DNA of 10,359 nt from Euperipatoides rowelli (taxonomy: Eukaryota > Onychophora > Udeonychophora > Euonychophora > Peripatopsidae). The stretch lies in the NCBI GenBank assembly GCA_003024985.2, contig PXIH01S0057667.1; one strand, written 5' to 3'. The translations under genes were made by a program, and so were the position numbers. Under the pieces are notes generated by a model. It was not told the origin of the DNA. It saw only the letters and a program-made list of their open reading frames with translations, and did no database searches. Below, piece after piece: positions 1-7,385 of the stretch. Numbering within the stretch: the first letter of the stretch is position 1; each line of letters opens with the position of its first letter.

Positions 1-29
<29 letters not shown>
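1..29. repeat. (AAT)n microsatellite
   Basis: An uninterrupted trinucleotide AAT run begins at the window edge and probably continues upstream. It is typical of AT-rich animal intergenic DNA. The following 30-288 is AT-rich and shows no supported gene; the 65-codon open frame at 94-291 is low-complexity and has no recognisable domain. Confidence 0.95.
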
Positions 30-32
<3 letters not shown>

Positions 33-288
33 TTATTGAGATTAATTTTATGGCTTAAGGATCAATGTGCTGTACTGTGTTTGATAATAATTAATGAGAA
101 AATCATCTAATATTGTGAAAACATTGTGTAGTGAAAACAGCAAAACTATTCTTAAAACAATTTCTAGTTATGTAATAGAAGAAAAAAAATACAGATTAGC
201 CTTTATATTGGATTTTTTGCCTAAAAAGTTGTGTTGTTTTTACTTATCTGTGGTCTATTTCCAGGAGACAATTAATTATTGTTTAGAC

Positions 289-460
289 TAGAGGGAATAT
301 AAAAGTAGTGAAAATATATCACTACAACTACATTTTTTTTGTAGTGGACTACAAATAAAACTACTCTGCAGTAAATGTAGTGAAACTAATCAGTCACTAC
401 TCAAAAAAGTAGTGTGCTACAGTAGTGGCACTACAAGTAGTGCACTATTTCCAAACCCTG
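289..460. mobile_element. Short MITE-like block rich in GTAGTG/CACTAC
   Basis: This block of about 171 bp contains six GTAGTG (305, 341, 377, 409, 422, 437) and three CACTAC (320, 395, 429) hexamers, so it can fold on itself in several ways. Its right end, read on the minus strand from 460, starts CAGGGTTTGG and then AAATAGTG. Its left end reads TAGAGGG and then AAAAGTAGTG, a loose inverted match. CAGGG ends and dense subterminal hexamers are common in non-autonomous hAT elements, so that is the likely class. No 8-bp target duplication is visible in the flanks (GTTTAGAC left, AATATATC right), so boundaries and class are inferred. Confidence 0.5.
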
Positions 461-710
461 AATATATCATCATTAAAAAAACAAAATATTAGAAGCTGAG
501 ATATGTGAGAAACAAAATATTTTTTATTGTAAATTCTTTCTCAAAGGCAAACTAATCCTTTGAAATAGAGGGAAAAGTACAATTTTTAACATTACAATGT
601 TAACTGGCAACTTGTGGTTTTGAAAAATATAAAAAGTTCAAATTGTATTGCTTTGGTTGAACTTGAAAATGATTTTTTTTTTTTTTCATTGATGACTAAT
701 TCCAATGTTA
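461..710. other. AT-rich intergenic stretch, no gene seen
   Basis: No coding signature, RNA gene or repeat family is recognisable here. The only structure is a T14 homopolymer at 673-686 just upstream of the next transposon remnant. Confidence 0.6.
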
Positions 711-1230
711 AGGCTGTGTTTCAAATGGATAAAAATGCCGACTCTCACTCTGCACTCTGACTCTATGACGTCAGCGAGGCTGTATCAAATGGAGGACATG
801 GAGAGTCTGCGAGTCGCCAAGTCATCGAGTTATCGACGATGTGTCCTCTATGCACACTTCAGCAGATGATTGTTCATCGCCATTTTGAATATATGGTAAC
901 TGTGAAAAAATAATTTGGTACGCTTATAATATATTGAGAAAAAAATCAACAAAATGTCCGAAAAAAGTATTTTTATTTGTAAGTAATGTTTTATATATAA
1001 AATTTAATTCTTACAATAATCTTAAAAAAAAAATTGCAGTATAAATAGTGCGCTATGGTTTCTTTTTGACATTTTATTTCACAAACTACCACAAGATGTC
1101 AGTGCAATCTAAGTGTACACTAGAAGTGTACACTCGCTGAAGCTGTCTCAATTCAAAAGTGAGAGTCAGAGTCAAAGTGAGAGTGGGAGTCAGAGTGAGT
1201 GTCGGCATTAAATCAATTGAAACAGGGCCT
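711..1230. mobile_element. Non-autonomous DNA transposon (MITE) with long TIRs
   Basis: The left end (from 711) reads AGGCTGTGTTTCAA, then AATGCCGAC and CTCACTCTG. The right end read in reverse from 1230 gives AGGCCCTGTTTCAA, then AATGCCGAC and CTCACTCTG. These are imperfect terminal inverted repeats of roughly 55-80 bp, about 520 bp apart. Both TIRs are filled with degenerate ACTCTG/ACTCTC tandem hexamers, and an inner GCTGTnTCAA motif recurs at both sides (about 780 and 1142). The left flank is TTAA (708-711) and the right flank is CTAA, so a decayed TTAA target duplication, as used by Kolobok and piggyBac elements, is possible. No transposase is present. The two ends and inverted repeat are seen; the superfamily is not established. 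Confidence 0.8.
1105..1135. repeat. Duplicated palindrome GTGTACAC inside the MITE
   Basis: Two copies of the self-complementary octamer GTGTACAC lie close together, separated by TAGAA, shortly before the right TIR. Each copy is a palindrome, and the pair forms a larger inverted repeat. This could be a transposase-binding or hairpin element of the MITE, but no function is shown. Confidence 0.6.
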
Positions 1231-1900
1231 AAGGAAGACAATTTTATTCCTTGGCATTTTAATAAAAATAATCAGTTCTTTGATGGATTAAAGTGTCTGC
1301 TTAAAAAGATGTCAAAATGTAACAATCTGAACATAAGATTCTTGGAAGCAAAAAAAAAAAAAACTGGTAAATATTTAGCTAAATAGGTTGCATTTGGTAT
1401 TTTAGCATTTCTGCATATTTAGTTAAAAAATTATCTAATTTAGACAACAGAAAAACAATTTTTTTGTGTGTTGAAAGGGGGATGTCAAATTTATGTAACA
1501 ATCTAAACACTGATGAATTTCATATTTTTTCCCCTTAAATAAACATTTTTCTCAAAACTTAAATAATGTTATTTATTAACATCTAATATGTTTTAAATGA
1601 GATTGGTGATATTTAAATGTAAATTCTTGATTAATTAGTATACTAGTAGTTTGTAATTTACCATTGTAATATTCAAACACATGGCTGATCCATTGTATAC
1701 GGTACATTAAACTACTGATAGTAAAACCGCTTATACATGTACCGGTATTTGTTTAAACAATTTTAAAAGGATATTTGAGTAATGTGTGCAAATGAACTAT
1801 TGTGCTTTATTGGACTCAAAAATCTAATACAGACCACTTTGCAAACAACTCAAATGACAACTCCGCATGCTGTCACCAATACTACCAAAACTATCCAGTC
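1231..1900. other. AT-rich intergenic stretch, no gene seen
   Basis: Long AT-rich DNA with an A14 run at 1350-1363. No open frame with domain character, no RNA gene and no repeat family is recognised. Confidence 0.6.
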
Positions 1901-2320
1901 AACTCTGTGGTGGGATAGTTAGCCTAATGAGTGCATCCCAGGTGGCGTGATCTCATAGTGGACATAGCCACAGAAGCAGACCCCAAATGGTTTTTGCTGC
2001 AAAAGGCGACCACAAGAAGGAGTCGGCATATTTCCCTAAAGACATAAGGCATAATTGGGATCCTACAGAGACACACAACAAATAGAAGGGCAGAGAAGCT
2101 AGCAGCCATTGTCCACGAGTTGCTGTTGCAAGTTCAACATTGTGCAAAGATGTCTGCTCAATATGTAGTAGTTAACCTGATCATATCTATAACCTGATAA
2201 AATGGATCTATGCCTGTTTACCTGAATTTATTTCAAAAGGATGCTGGACACCCCATGGGACTCGGACTGAACATTACGCGGTATTGCGGTAAGACGGTGA
2301 ACATTATAATGGTCAAGCAT
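1901..2320. other. Unexplained GC-richer island abutting the retrotransposon
   Basis: Base composition here is visibly less AT-rich than on the left, and the DNA lacks simple repeats. Short open stretches exist in several frames, but none is long or resembles a protein I can name. The octamer GAACATTA occurs twice at about 2270-2305. It could be a remnant of another mobile element or an old exon. It served as the target into which the BEL/Pao element inserted, because its last bases (AATGAC, 2321-2326) are duplicated after the 3' LTR. Confidence 0.35.
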
Positions 2321-2326
2321 AATGAC
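2321..2326. repeat. Target-site duplication, left copy (AATGAC)
   Basis: The six bases before the 5' LTR are AATGAC, identical to those after the 3' LTR (9131-9136). BEL/Pao integrases typically make 4-6 bp duplications. A 5-bp reading (ATGAC) is equally possible because the base next to the LTR end is A in both copies. Confidence 0.85.
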
Positions 2327-2463
2327 TGTTTGGAATTCATGTGTGGATTTAAATGTTTATTTATTTATTTTTGTTTTATGTTTGTTAAATATATGTATGT
2401 TATATTAATTTAATTTATATATATCAGGCTCGCAGAAAGATTAACTGTGGGATTAGCTTTAAG

Positions 2464-2470
2464 TATAAAA
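2464..2470 (+). promoter_or_regulatory. LTR TATA box (TATAAAA)
   Basis: TATAAAA lies in the middle of the 5' LTR in the context AAGTATAAAAC, and is conserved at 9022-9028 in the 3' LTR. The sequence just downstream differs between LTRs (ACATGTG versus ACGTCTG). It is the best candidate for the core promoter; the transcription start is not determinable here. Confidence 0.65.
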
Positions 2471-2507
2471 CATGTGTTTCTGGTTAGCATCAATGGCTGC
2501 CAGGTAA

Positions 2508-2513
2508 AATAAA
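2508..2513 (+). promoter_or_regulatory. LTR polyadenylation signal (AATAAA)
   Basis: AATAAA follows the TATA box by about 40 bp and is kept in the other LTR (9066-9071). The GT-rich run directly downstream (2533-2550) would suit a GU-rich downstream element in this copy. A TATA box followed closely by AATAAA implies a very short R region. Confidence 0.65.
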
Positions 2514-2532
2514 GTGTGCTAAACTAATCATG

Positions 2533-2550
2533 GTGTGTGTGTGTGTGTGT
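2533..2550. repeat. (GT)9 microsatellite in the 5' LTR
   Basis: Nine GT units interrupt the LTR after ATCATG. The 3' LTR has TAGTGTTTTTG at the equivalent place, so the run arose or was lost after insertion in one copy. Confidence 0.9.
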
Positions 2551-2603
2551 GCTTATTGCATCAATTTGGGATAAATGTATAGTGCAATCAAAACAAAACA
2601 TTA

Positions 2604-2620
2604 TGGTCCTTCGAGCCGGA
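2604..2620 (+). other. Primer-binding site complementary to tRNA-Tyr
   Basis: The 17 bases TGGTCCTTCGAGCCGGA begin with the TGG expected for pairing with a tRNA CCA end. Their reverse complement, TCCGGCTCGAAGGACCA, matches the conserved 3' end of metazoan tRNA-Tyr (acceptor strand TCGAAGGA plus CCA). The site starts about 12-13 bases after the 5' LTR end, a somewhat long spacer. The tRNA assignment rests on recalled tRNA-Tyr sequence and should be checked against the host tRNA set. Confidence 0.88.
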
Positions 2621-2699
2621 TTGTGGAATGCTGAAGTCGGTGGCAAGATTTGAATTGAAGTTATAAAGTAAGTACCTGCATCATCATGCATCTTGTAAT

Positions 2700-3560
2700 A
2701 TCTCGCCATTAACAAATCATTCATTCTATAAAGTGTCAAATCACATTTGATCATTGTGGATCAACCATTTACATTATTCATTTTATAAATCATTTAAATT
2801 TCATGAAATTTAAATTTCATGAGGAGTCATTTATATTTGATCATCTTGGATCAGCACTGTAGTTTATAGCGTGCATTTATAAATTATGGCAGCATGACTC
2901 ATTTGTATTTGATCATTGTGGATCAATCATTTACATCATTCATTCTATAAAGTGTCAAATCACATTTGATCATTGTGGATCAACATTTACATTATTTTAT
3001 AAATTATTTACATTTGATCATTGTGCTTGTATCATTCATTTCATGAATCATAAAGTGAGTCATTTATATTCGATAATTGTGGCTCAGTACTGTAGTTTAT
3101 ATCATGCATTTATAAATTATGGCAGCATGACTCATTTGTATTCGATATTTGTGGATCAACCATTTGCATCATTTATTTTATAAATTATTCACATTTGATC
3201 ATTGTGGATCAACCATTTACATCATTCATTCTAGAAATTGTCAAATTGCATTTGATCATTGTGGATCAATCATTTGTATCATTCATTCTATAAAGTGTCA
3301 AATCACATTTGATCATTGTGGATCAACAATTTACATCAATTATATAAATTGTCAAATTACATTTGATCATTGTGGATCAGTGATTTGCATCATTCATTTA
3401 TAGTCATGTACAGTTGATCATTGCGGATCGGTTTATATCATTTGTTTATAAATTATGTACAACTTCATGAATCGTTGACACATTTGATCATCATATATCA
3501 GTTAATGAATTTAAATATTCCTGGGTAAATCGTGAGTCATCATATGTTGGATCAATAAGC
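2700..3560. repeat. Leader minisatellite with about 57-bp units and 233-bp higher-order copies
   Basis: About 13 degenerate units share the core CATTTGATCATTGTGGATCA followed by CATTTACATCATTCATTxTATAAA. The clearest tandem copies start near 2909, 2966, 3195, 3252, 3309 and 3363, giving spacings of 57, 57, 57 and 54. A larger block containing GTAGTTTATA, ATGGCAGCATGACTC and two units occurs at about 2855 and again 233 bp downstream. The core TTGATC-ATTGTG-GATCAA is a perfect 6-bp stem with a 6-nt loop in six units (2747, 2909, 2966, 3195, 3252, 3309). It lies between primer-binding site and gag, so it would be in the untranslated leader of the RNA. The continuous 84-codon frame through it arises because 57 is a multiple of three. 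Confidence 0.95.
2792..2815. repeat. Perfect 24-bp palindrome in the leader
   Basis: Bases 2792-2815 equal their own reverse complement, with CATG at the centre and ATTTAAATTT arms. The motif then partly repeats (AAATTTCATGAGG). It lies inside the first unit of the leader minisatellite and can extrude as a cruciform or fold as an RNA hairpin. Confidence 0.95.
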
Positions 3561-3770
3561 ATCTGTGTTGGTGTCATCAGTATTATGACAGTATAGGCCG
3601 ATAACATTGGCCATCTAGGATTGAAGTGAGGACTATTGGTGTCAGGCATATCGGTTTGGATACAAAGCGAGAATGGCGGCTATATGTGCAACGAAAGGTG
3701 GCACCACTCAGCACATATACTACCACCATGTAGGTTGTTACATTGTCTGGGTGGGCACATCACTGGCACC

Positions 3771-4945
3771 ATGGATCAGCTACAGAGACAACGTCGGGTG
3801 ACAGAAGGAAAGATTAAGAGAGTTCGGAACTTCATTCAGAAGGGCATGGCCGACATCTCAGTCAAGAGACAAGAAGTAAAATTCGATTGAATCATCTACA
3901 AGATTTTTGGAAGGAGTTCTGGCAGATGCAAGATCAAATAGAGTTGCTCTGTGATGACGGAGAATTCAAGCAAGAGCTAAAACAAAGGGATCATAGTGAA
4001 GGCCTACAGTTTGACCTGGAATCCCAAATAATGGACGTATTACAGGTATTGCCCGCTAGGCAAGCGGAAATGGTTACACTACAATCAGGCATCAGCGGTC
4101 ATCCTATGGCAGAACAGGTAAAGCTTCCTAGGATAGATCTGCCTTGGTTTTCTGGGAGCTATCACAATGGACCTTCCAGGGCCTGTTTGTGTCATTGGTG
4201 CACAACAACCGAGAGTTGACCCCAATACAAAAGCTATTTTATTTAAAAAGTGCCTTTGATGGGGAGGCTAAAGGACTGTTAAACTCATTCAATAGCACTA
4301 ATGCCAATTACAGTGAAGTATGGCAAGTACTAATCAAGCGGTACAAAATAAAAGGGTAATAATAAACTCACTCCTATCGACATTTATGAACATTAAACCC
4401 ATTCAGGGTGATATACAGGAGTACTTGAGGTGGCTGCTAGACACTATGGTAGAAAACATCTGTGCACTAGTGTACAAGGGGAGCGCACTGAGCATTGGAA
4501 CTCAATTTTAGTGCATCTGACCACGGCCAAGGTCGATGCTGAAACCCGGAAATAGTGGGAATTGTCAATGCAAGACATTGAGGTGCCGATATTGCTAAGC
4601 TACAAGAGTTTTTAGATCACTGATGTCGGGCCCTAGAAGCTGCCACATCTGCAAAGCCACAGAGAAAATTCAAGGGCAGGCAAAACATCACACCTAAACA
4701 AGTATCCGTGTGCCATGCAGGTATAAGTAGTTGTGAAATCTGCAAGCAACAACATCCCATATATGGGTGTGAAAAATTCATAAAGGCCAGTGTGGCTGAA
4801 TGGAAAAAATTGATAAAGGCAAAATCATTGTGCTTCAATTGTCTCAGGCCTGGGCACACAGCCCAGGCATATCACTCATCACACTGTAGGACATGAAAGG
4901 AAGGGGCATCACAACACCCTGTTGCATCGTGAAGGCACAACAGCC
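3771..4945 (+). pseudogene. gag: gag of BEL/Pao element, multiply frameshifted
   Basis: Gag forms the particle core and binds RNA. The likely start is the ATG at 3771 in a strong Kozak context (GGCACCATGG), opening MDQLQRQRRV with a basic helix-rich N-terminus. The frame changes near 3880, about 4165, about 4345 and after 4511. TGA at 4621 interrupts the segment reading LQEFLDH before it and CRALEAA after it. The DUF1759 core is seen as LPRIDLPWFSG, LFVSLVHNN, LFYLKSAFDGEAKGLL, WQVLIKRY and GDIQEYLRWL. The C-terminal Cys/His part (4708-4896) has CEICKQQHPIYGC, the usual BEL first finger, then CFNCLRPGHTAQAY. In the latter the last ligand of the CCHC knuckle is Tyr instead of Cys. The final HHNTLLH-type tail near 4918-4935 is in another frame. 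Gag is broken beyond function. Confidence 0.93.
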
Positions 4946-5049
4946 AACACCCCTGTGATGCAGAGTGCTCAGGATGGCAACGAGACCTTGGGAAACCCAC
5001 CACGGACTCGAACGTAGCCATACATTTTGTGGCAGATCTTAAACCAGTA

Positions 5050-5560
5050 GTGCAGTGTTGCTATCCACAATTATCATAATTATTAAGGATAGGCATAGTC
5101 AATGATGTCGAACGCTGCTGGACATGGGTTCCAGGCATCTTTTATCACAGAAGGCTACATGCAAAGGCTTGGCCTAAAACGGAGACAAGGAAGAGTGCCA
5201 ATAGCTGTATTGGGGCAAGGGAGTGCTAGCAGATCACATGGCATTGTCACCTGTGAATTCACCGGTCTGAAGGGTGACCTGGTCTATGTGATTGAGGTGC
5301 TGGTGTTACCAAAATTGATGGGACTCCTGCCACACACACATGCTGGATCCCGCTCACTTGCACCATATACAAGAACTGGAGCTCGTGGACCCCACCTTCT
5401 TCAGCCCTTGTGGGTGGACCTGGTGTTTGGTGCAGACATTGGAGCAGAGTTACTGCTATCTAAAAGGGAAATTGGGCCAGCAGAAGCACCAGTCACATTT
5501 GGTACGACCCTAGGATGGGTGCGCACAGACAGAACAATGGATTCAAAAAGCAAGCATATA
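5050..5560 (+). pseudogene. pol: pol, aspartic protease region (DUF1758-like)
   Basis: This is the retropepsin-like protease that would process Gag-Pol. The strand leading into the active site, LLSTIIIIIKDR, is followed by a TGA at 5103 and then TLLDMG in frame 3. The presumed catalytic Asp is codon 5121-5123, with Met where the family has Ser or Thr. The frame then changes inside the active-site loop, and the rest continues in frame 2 as QASFITEGYMQRLGLKRRQG. Conserved downstream blocks VIEVLVLPKLMG, VDLVFGADIGAELLL and TLGWVRTD are intact. The ATG at 5102 is not a real start; it lies in the wrong frame upstream of the break. The protease is inactive as encoded. Confidence 0.9.
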
Positions 5561-6376
5561 ACTTCCTTTCATGTTACATGTGAGCTCAGTCAACAACTGC
5601 AGAGATTTTGGGAGATGGAAGACTTGCCAAACAGTCGGCTGTTGACTCCTGCCGAAGAATTCTGTGCAGCTCAATTTAAGGAAACACACACTTGTGAACG
5701 TTCAGGCAGGTATAAAGTAAGGCTGCCTATCGACCCAAAGACCAATGTGGAGTTTGGGGAAAGTAAGCAATTGCTATATGGCATCTGCTTCAAGTAGAAG
5801 CACGCCTAAACCTATGTCCGGATGCAAAGACGTTAGTTATACCACAAATTTATGGAGGAGTACATTGCATTGGGACACATGACCAAGACCACAGGCTCTT
5901 AGCCTATGAATACAGATGAATACTATATACCCAACACTCGATAGTAAAGGAGCACAGCTCCACCACCAAATTAAGAGTAGTCTTTGATGCCTCCAGCCGT
6001 TCGACGAGTGGCATATCCTTGAATGACCGCCAACTGGTGGGACCCACCATGCAAGATAGGTTGCTGGCGATTCTACTTCGGTTCAGAGTGTTCCCATATG
6101 CTTTCATGGCAGACGTCAAAAAATGTTCCGTCAGATTTGGGTGTATCCCCAGGACAGACACAAACACAAAATAGTATGGTGTGACACTGCGGAGAGAGCT
6201 GTGGATGAGTGCGAGCTGAACACCATAACCTATGGAACTGCTTCCAGTTTGTATTTGGCAACGAGAGTGCTACAACAGTTGGCGGAGATGAGGGACCAGG
6301 GTTTCCGACAGTGTCCAAGATGTTGAGAGGAGATTTTTCTATGGATGACCTCATATCAGGAGCAATGTCACTGTAA
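5561..6376 (+). pseudogene. pol: pol, reverse transcriptase domain, broken
   Basis: This is the RNA-dependent DNA polymerase that copies the element RNA. The N-terminal lead reads LQRFWEMEDLPNS, SGRYKVRLPI and FGESKQLL (frame 2 to 5797), then VEARLNLCPDAK (frame 1) and MEEYIALGHM (5852, frame 2). Palm motifs follow: KLRVVFDASSRS, SLNDRQLVGPTMQD and FMADVKK with the first catalytic Asp at 6112-6114. The frame changes at the A-run 6118-6123. It continues as FRQIWVYPQDR and NTITYGTASSLYLATRVL in frame 3, then frame 2 for the catalytic box. That box reads SMDDL (6338-6352), with Ser in place of the usual Tyr or Phe of the YxDD motif, although both Asp codons (6344, 6347) remain. A TAA at 6374 ends this frame. 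Confidence 0.93.
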
Positions 6377-6865
6377 GAGGTGAAGGAAGTCCAGAAGCAG
6401 CTCATTGAACTTCTGATTGCGGCCGGTTTCAGTTTTCGCAAATGGGCAGTGAATCAACAACAATTGCTGAACCATCTTCCATTGGAGCTTCATGACACAG
6501 AGGAATCCAGAGCCTTTGCTTTCGACCACACAATGAAGACGTTGGGTATACTCTTGTATCCTCGTCAGGACAGCTTTTCCTTTCAACCACCAGACCACAG
6601 CCCAGAAATTATCTTCAAACGCACCATACTGTCAAGGTCAGCAAAGTTGTTTGATCCGCTGGGATGGATGGCTGCCATGGTAATCCGACGATTGCTACTG
6701 ATGCAAAGGTTATGGGTTGCAGGGGTCTCATGGGATGGTGATGTACCGCCAGAAGTAAGCACCGAATGGATGGCATTTCTAAGTGAGTTGCCAATGTTGG
6801 CAAACATCAAAATACCTGGGCATCACATCCGATACCGACCATGTAGAGCTGCAATGTTTTTGTGA
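6377..6865 (+). pseudogene. pol: pol, thumb/connection and Peptidase_A17 region
   Basis: This is the longest undamaged pol segment, about 160 codons. It opens with KEVQKQLIELLIAAGFSFRK, the helix that follows the RT active site. Peptidase_A17 blocks follow: TLGILLYPRQDSFSF, FKRTILSRSAKLFDPLGW and a WDGDVPPEVSTEWMAF-type linker. This Pfam family is specific to BEL/Pao polyproteins and links RT to RNase H; despite its name I would not claim a protease activity. It ends in a frameshift at the start of RNase H (stop 6863-6865). Upstream it is separated from the SMDD box only by the TAA at 6374, in the same frame. Confidence 0.93.
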
Positions 6866-7300
6866 CTCGTCAGAGATGGCATAATGCTGCAGTGGTGTAT
6901 GTTCATGTGGGCGCTCCCCGGCCACAACCGTCAGAATGCTGTGTGCAATAACTAAAGTTGCACCAGTCAAACAAATCTCCCTGCCTAAATTGGAACTGTC
7001 CAGGGCATACTTGTTAGCCCGATTAATGGTGTAAATTAATAGGGACTACAGTTGAAAGTTGACCTAATCAGGGCATGGACAGGCTCAACCGTGGTACTGG
7101 CATGTTTTGCCGCTCACACTCTTAAGTGGAAAACCTTTGTGGCAAACCGGGTGGCACATATCCAGGGGATAATTCCTCCAAGTGTTGGGACCATATGACA
7201 TCAGCTGACAATCTGGCAGATTGTACTACCAGGGGGTTGTCAGTAGCAGAGCTGCAAACATTCTTATTATGGTGGGAGGGTCCTTGCTGGCTGCAACAGG
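6861..7300 (+). pseudogene. pol: pol, RNase H domain and pre-integrase linker, broken
   Basis: RNase H removes the RNA strand during reverse transcription. CDSSEMA (6861 onward, frame 3) carries the first catalytic Asp, then TAA follows. VAPVKQISLPKLELSRAYLLARLM holds the second acidic residue block (about 6957-7030). RAWTGSTVVLA (about 7070-7102) corresponds to the third motif but has Gly (codon 7082-7084) where the family has the catalytic Asp. The tail WKTFVANRVAHIQG and then DNLADCTTRGLSVAELQ plus LLWWEGPCWLQ (frame 1, ending near 7290) matches the usual BEL connection to integrase. At least three frame changes and several stops occur. Inactive. Confidence 0.9.
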
Positions 7301-7385
7301 AGTCAAACCAAATGGAGGAAGGAGCATCCTACCACCCACAGGGGGACCCTTCTGGAGCTGCATCCAGCGGTGGTGATGCTCAGCA

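Larger units (their letters stand above)
2327..2591 (+). repeat. 5' LTR of the BEL/Pao element
   Basis: Begins TGTTTGGAATTC and ends near AATCA at 2590 (exact end ambiguous by one or two bases). It aligns along its whole length with 8891-9130. Outside the microsatellite I count roughly a dozen substitutions and a few indels, including a 4-bp TTTA-type indel, a 2-bp TA indel and about 10 extra bases after TCAAT at 2564. This copy carries a (GT)9 run where the 3' copy does not. It would supply promoter and RNA start for the element. Confidence 0.97.

Noticed and set aside
1159-1386. 75-codon frame starting MRVRVKVRVGVRVSVG
   Set aside because: The repeated Arg-Val comes from the degenerate hexamer array in the MITE right TIR; the rest is AT-rich and runs through an A14 tract.
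1924-2147. Two overlapping minus-strand frames of 61 and 64 codons
   Set aside because: Short, overlapping in different frames and without recognisable motifs; treated as part of the unassigned island.
2524-2754. 76-codon minus-strand frame ending in His-Thr repeats
   Set aside because: It reads through the (GT)n microsatellite, the 5' LTR end and the primer-binding site on the wrong strand.
3149-3403. 84-codon plus-strand frame with repeated FDHCGS-type peptides
   Set aside because: It is a by-product of the leader minisatellite: the 57-bp unit is a multiple of three, so any open frame stays open. It lies upstream of gag and has no family resemblance.
2700-3560. CRISPR-like array
   Set aside because: Repeats are degenerate, continuous and lack unique spacers of constant size; context is a eukaryotic retrotransposon leader.
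3636-3770. Upstream in-frame ATG extending gag by 45 codons
   Set aside because: The extension has no gag character and a weak start context, whereas the ATG at 3771 has a strong Kozak match and begins the basic helical N-terminus expected.
6073-6441. 122-codon minus-strand frame
   Set aside because: It lies antisense to the clear reverse transcriptase motifs of pol and has no domain character of its own.
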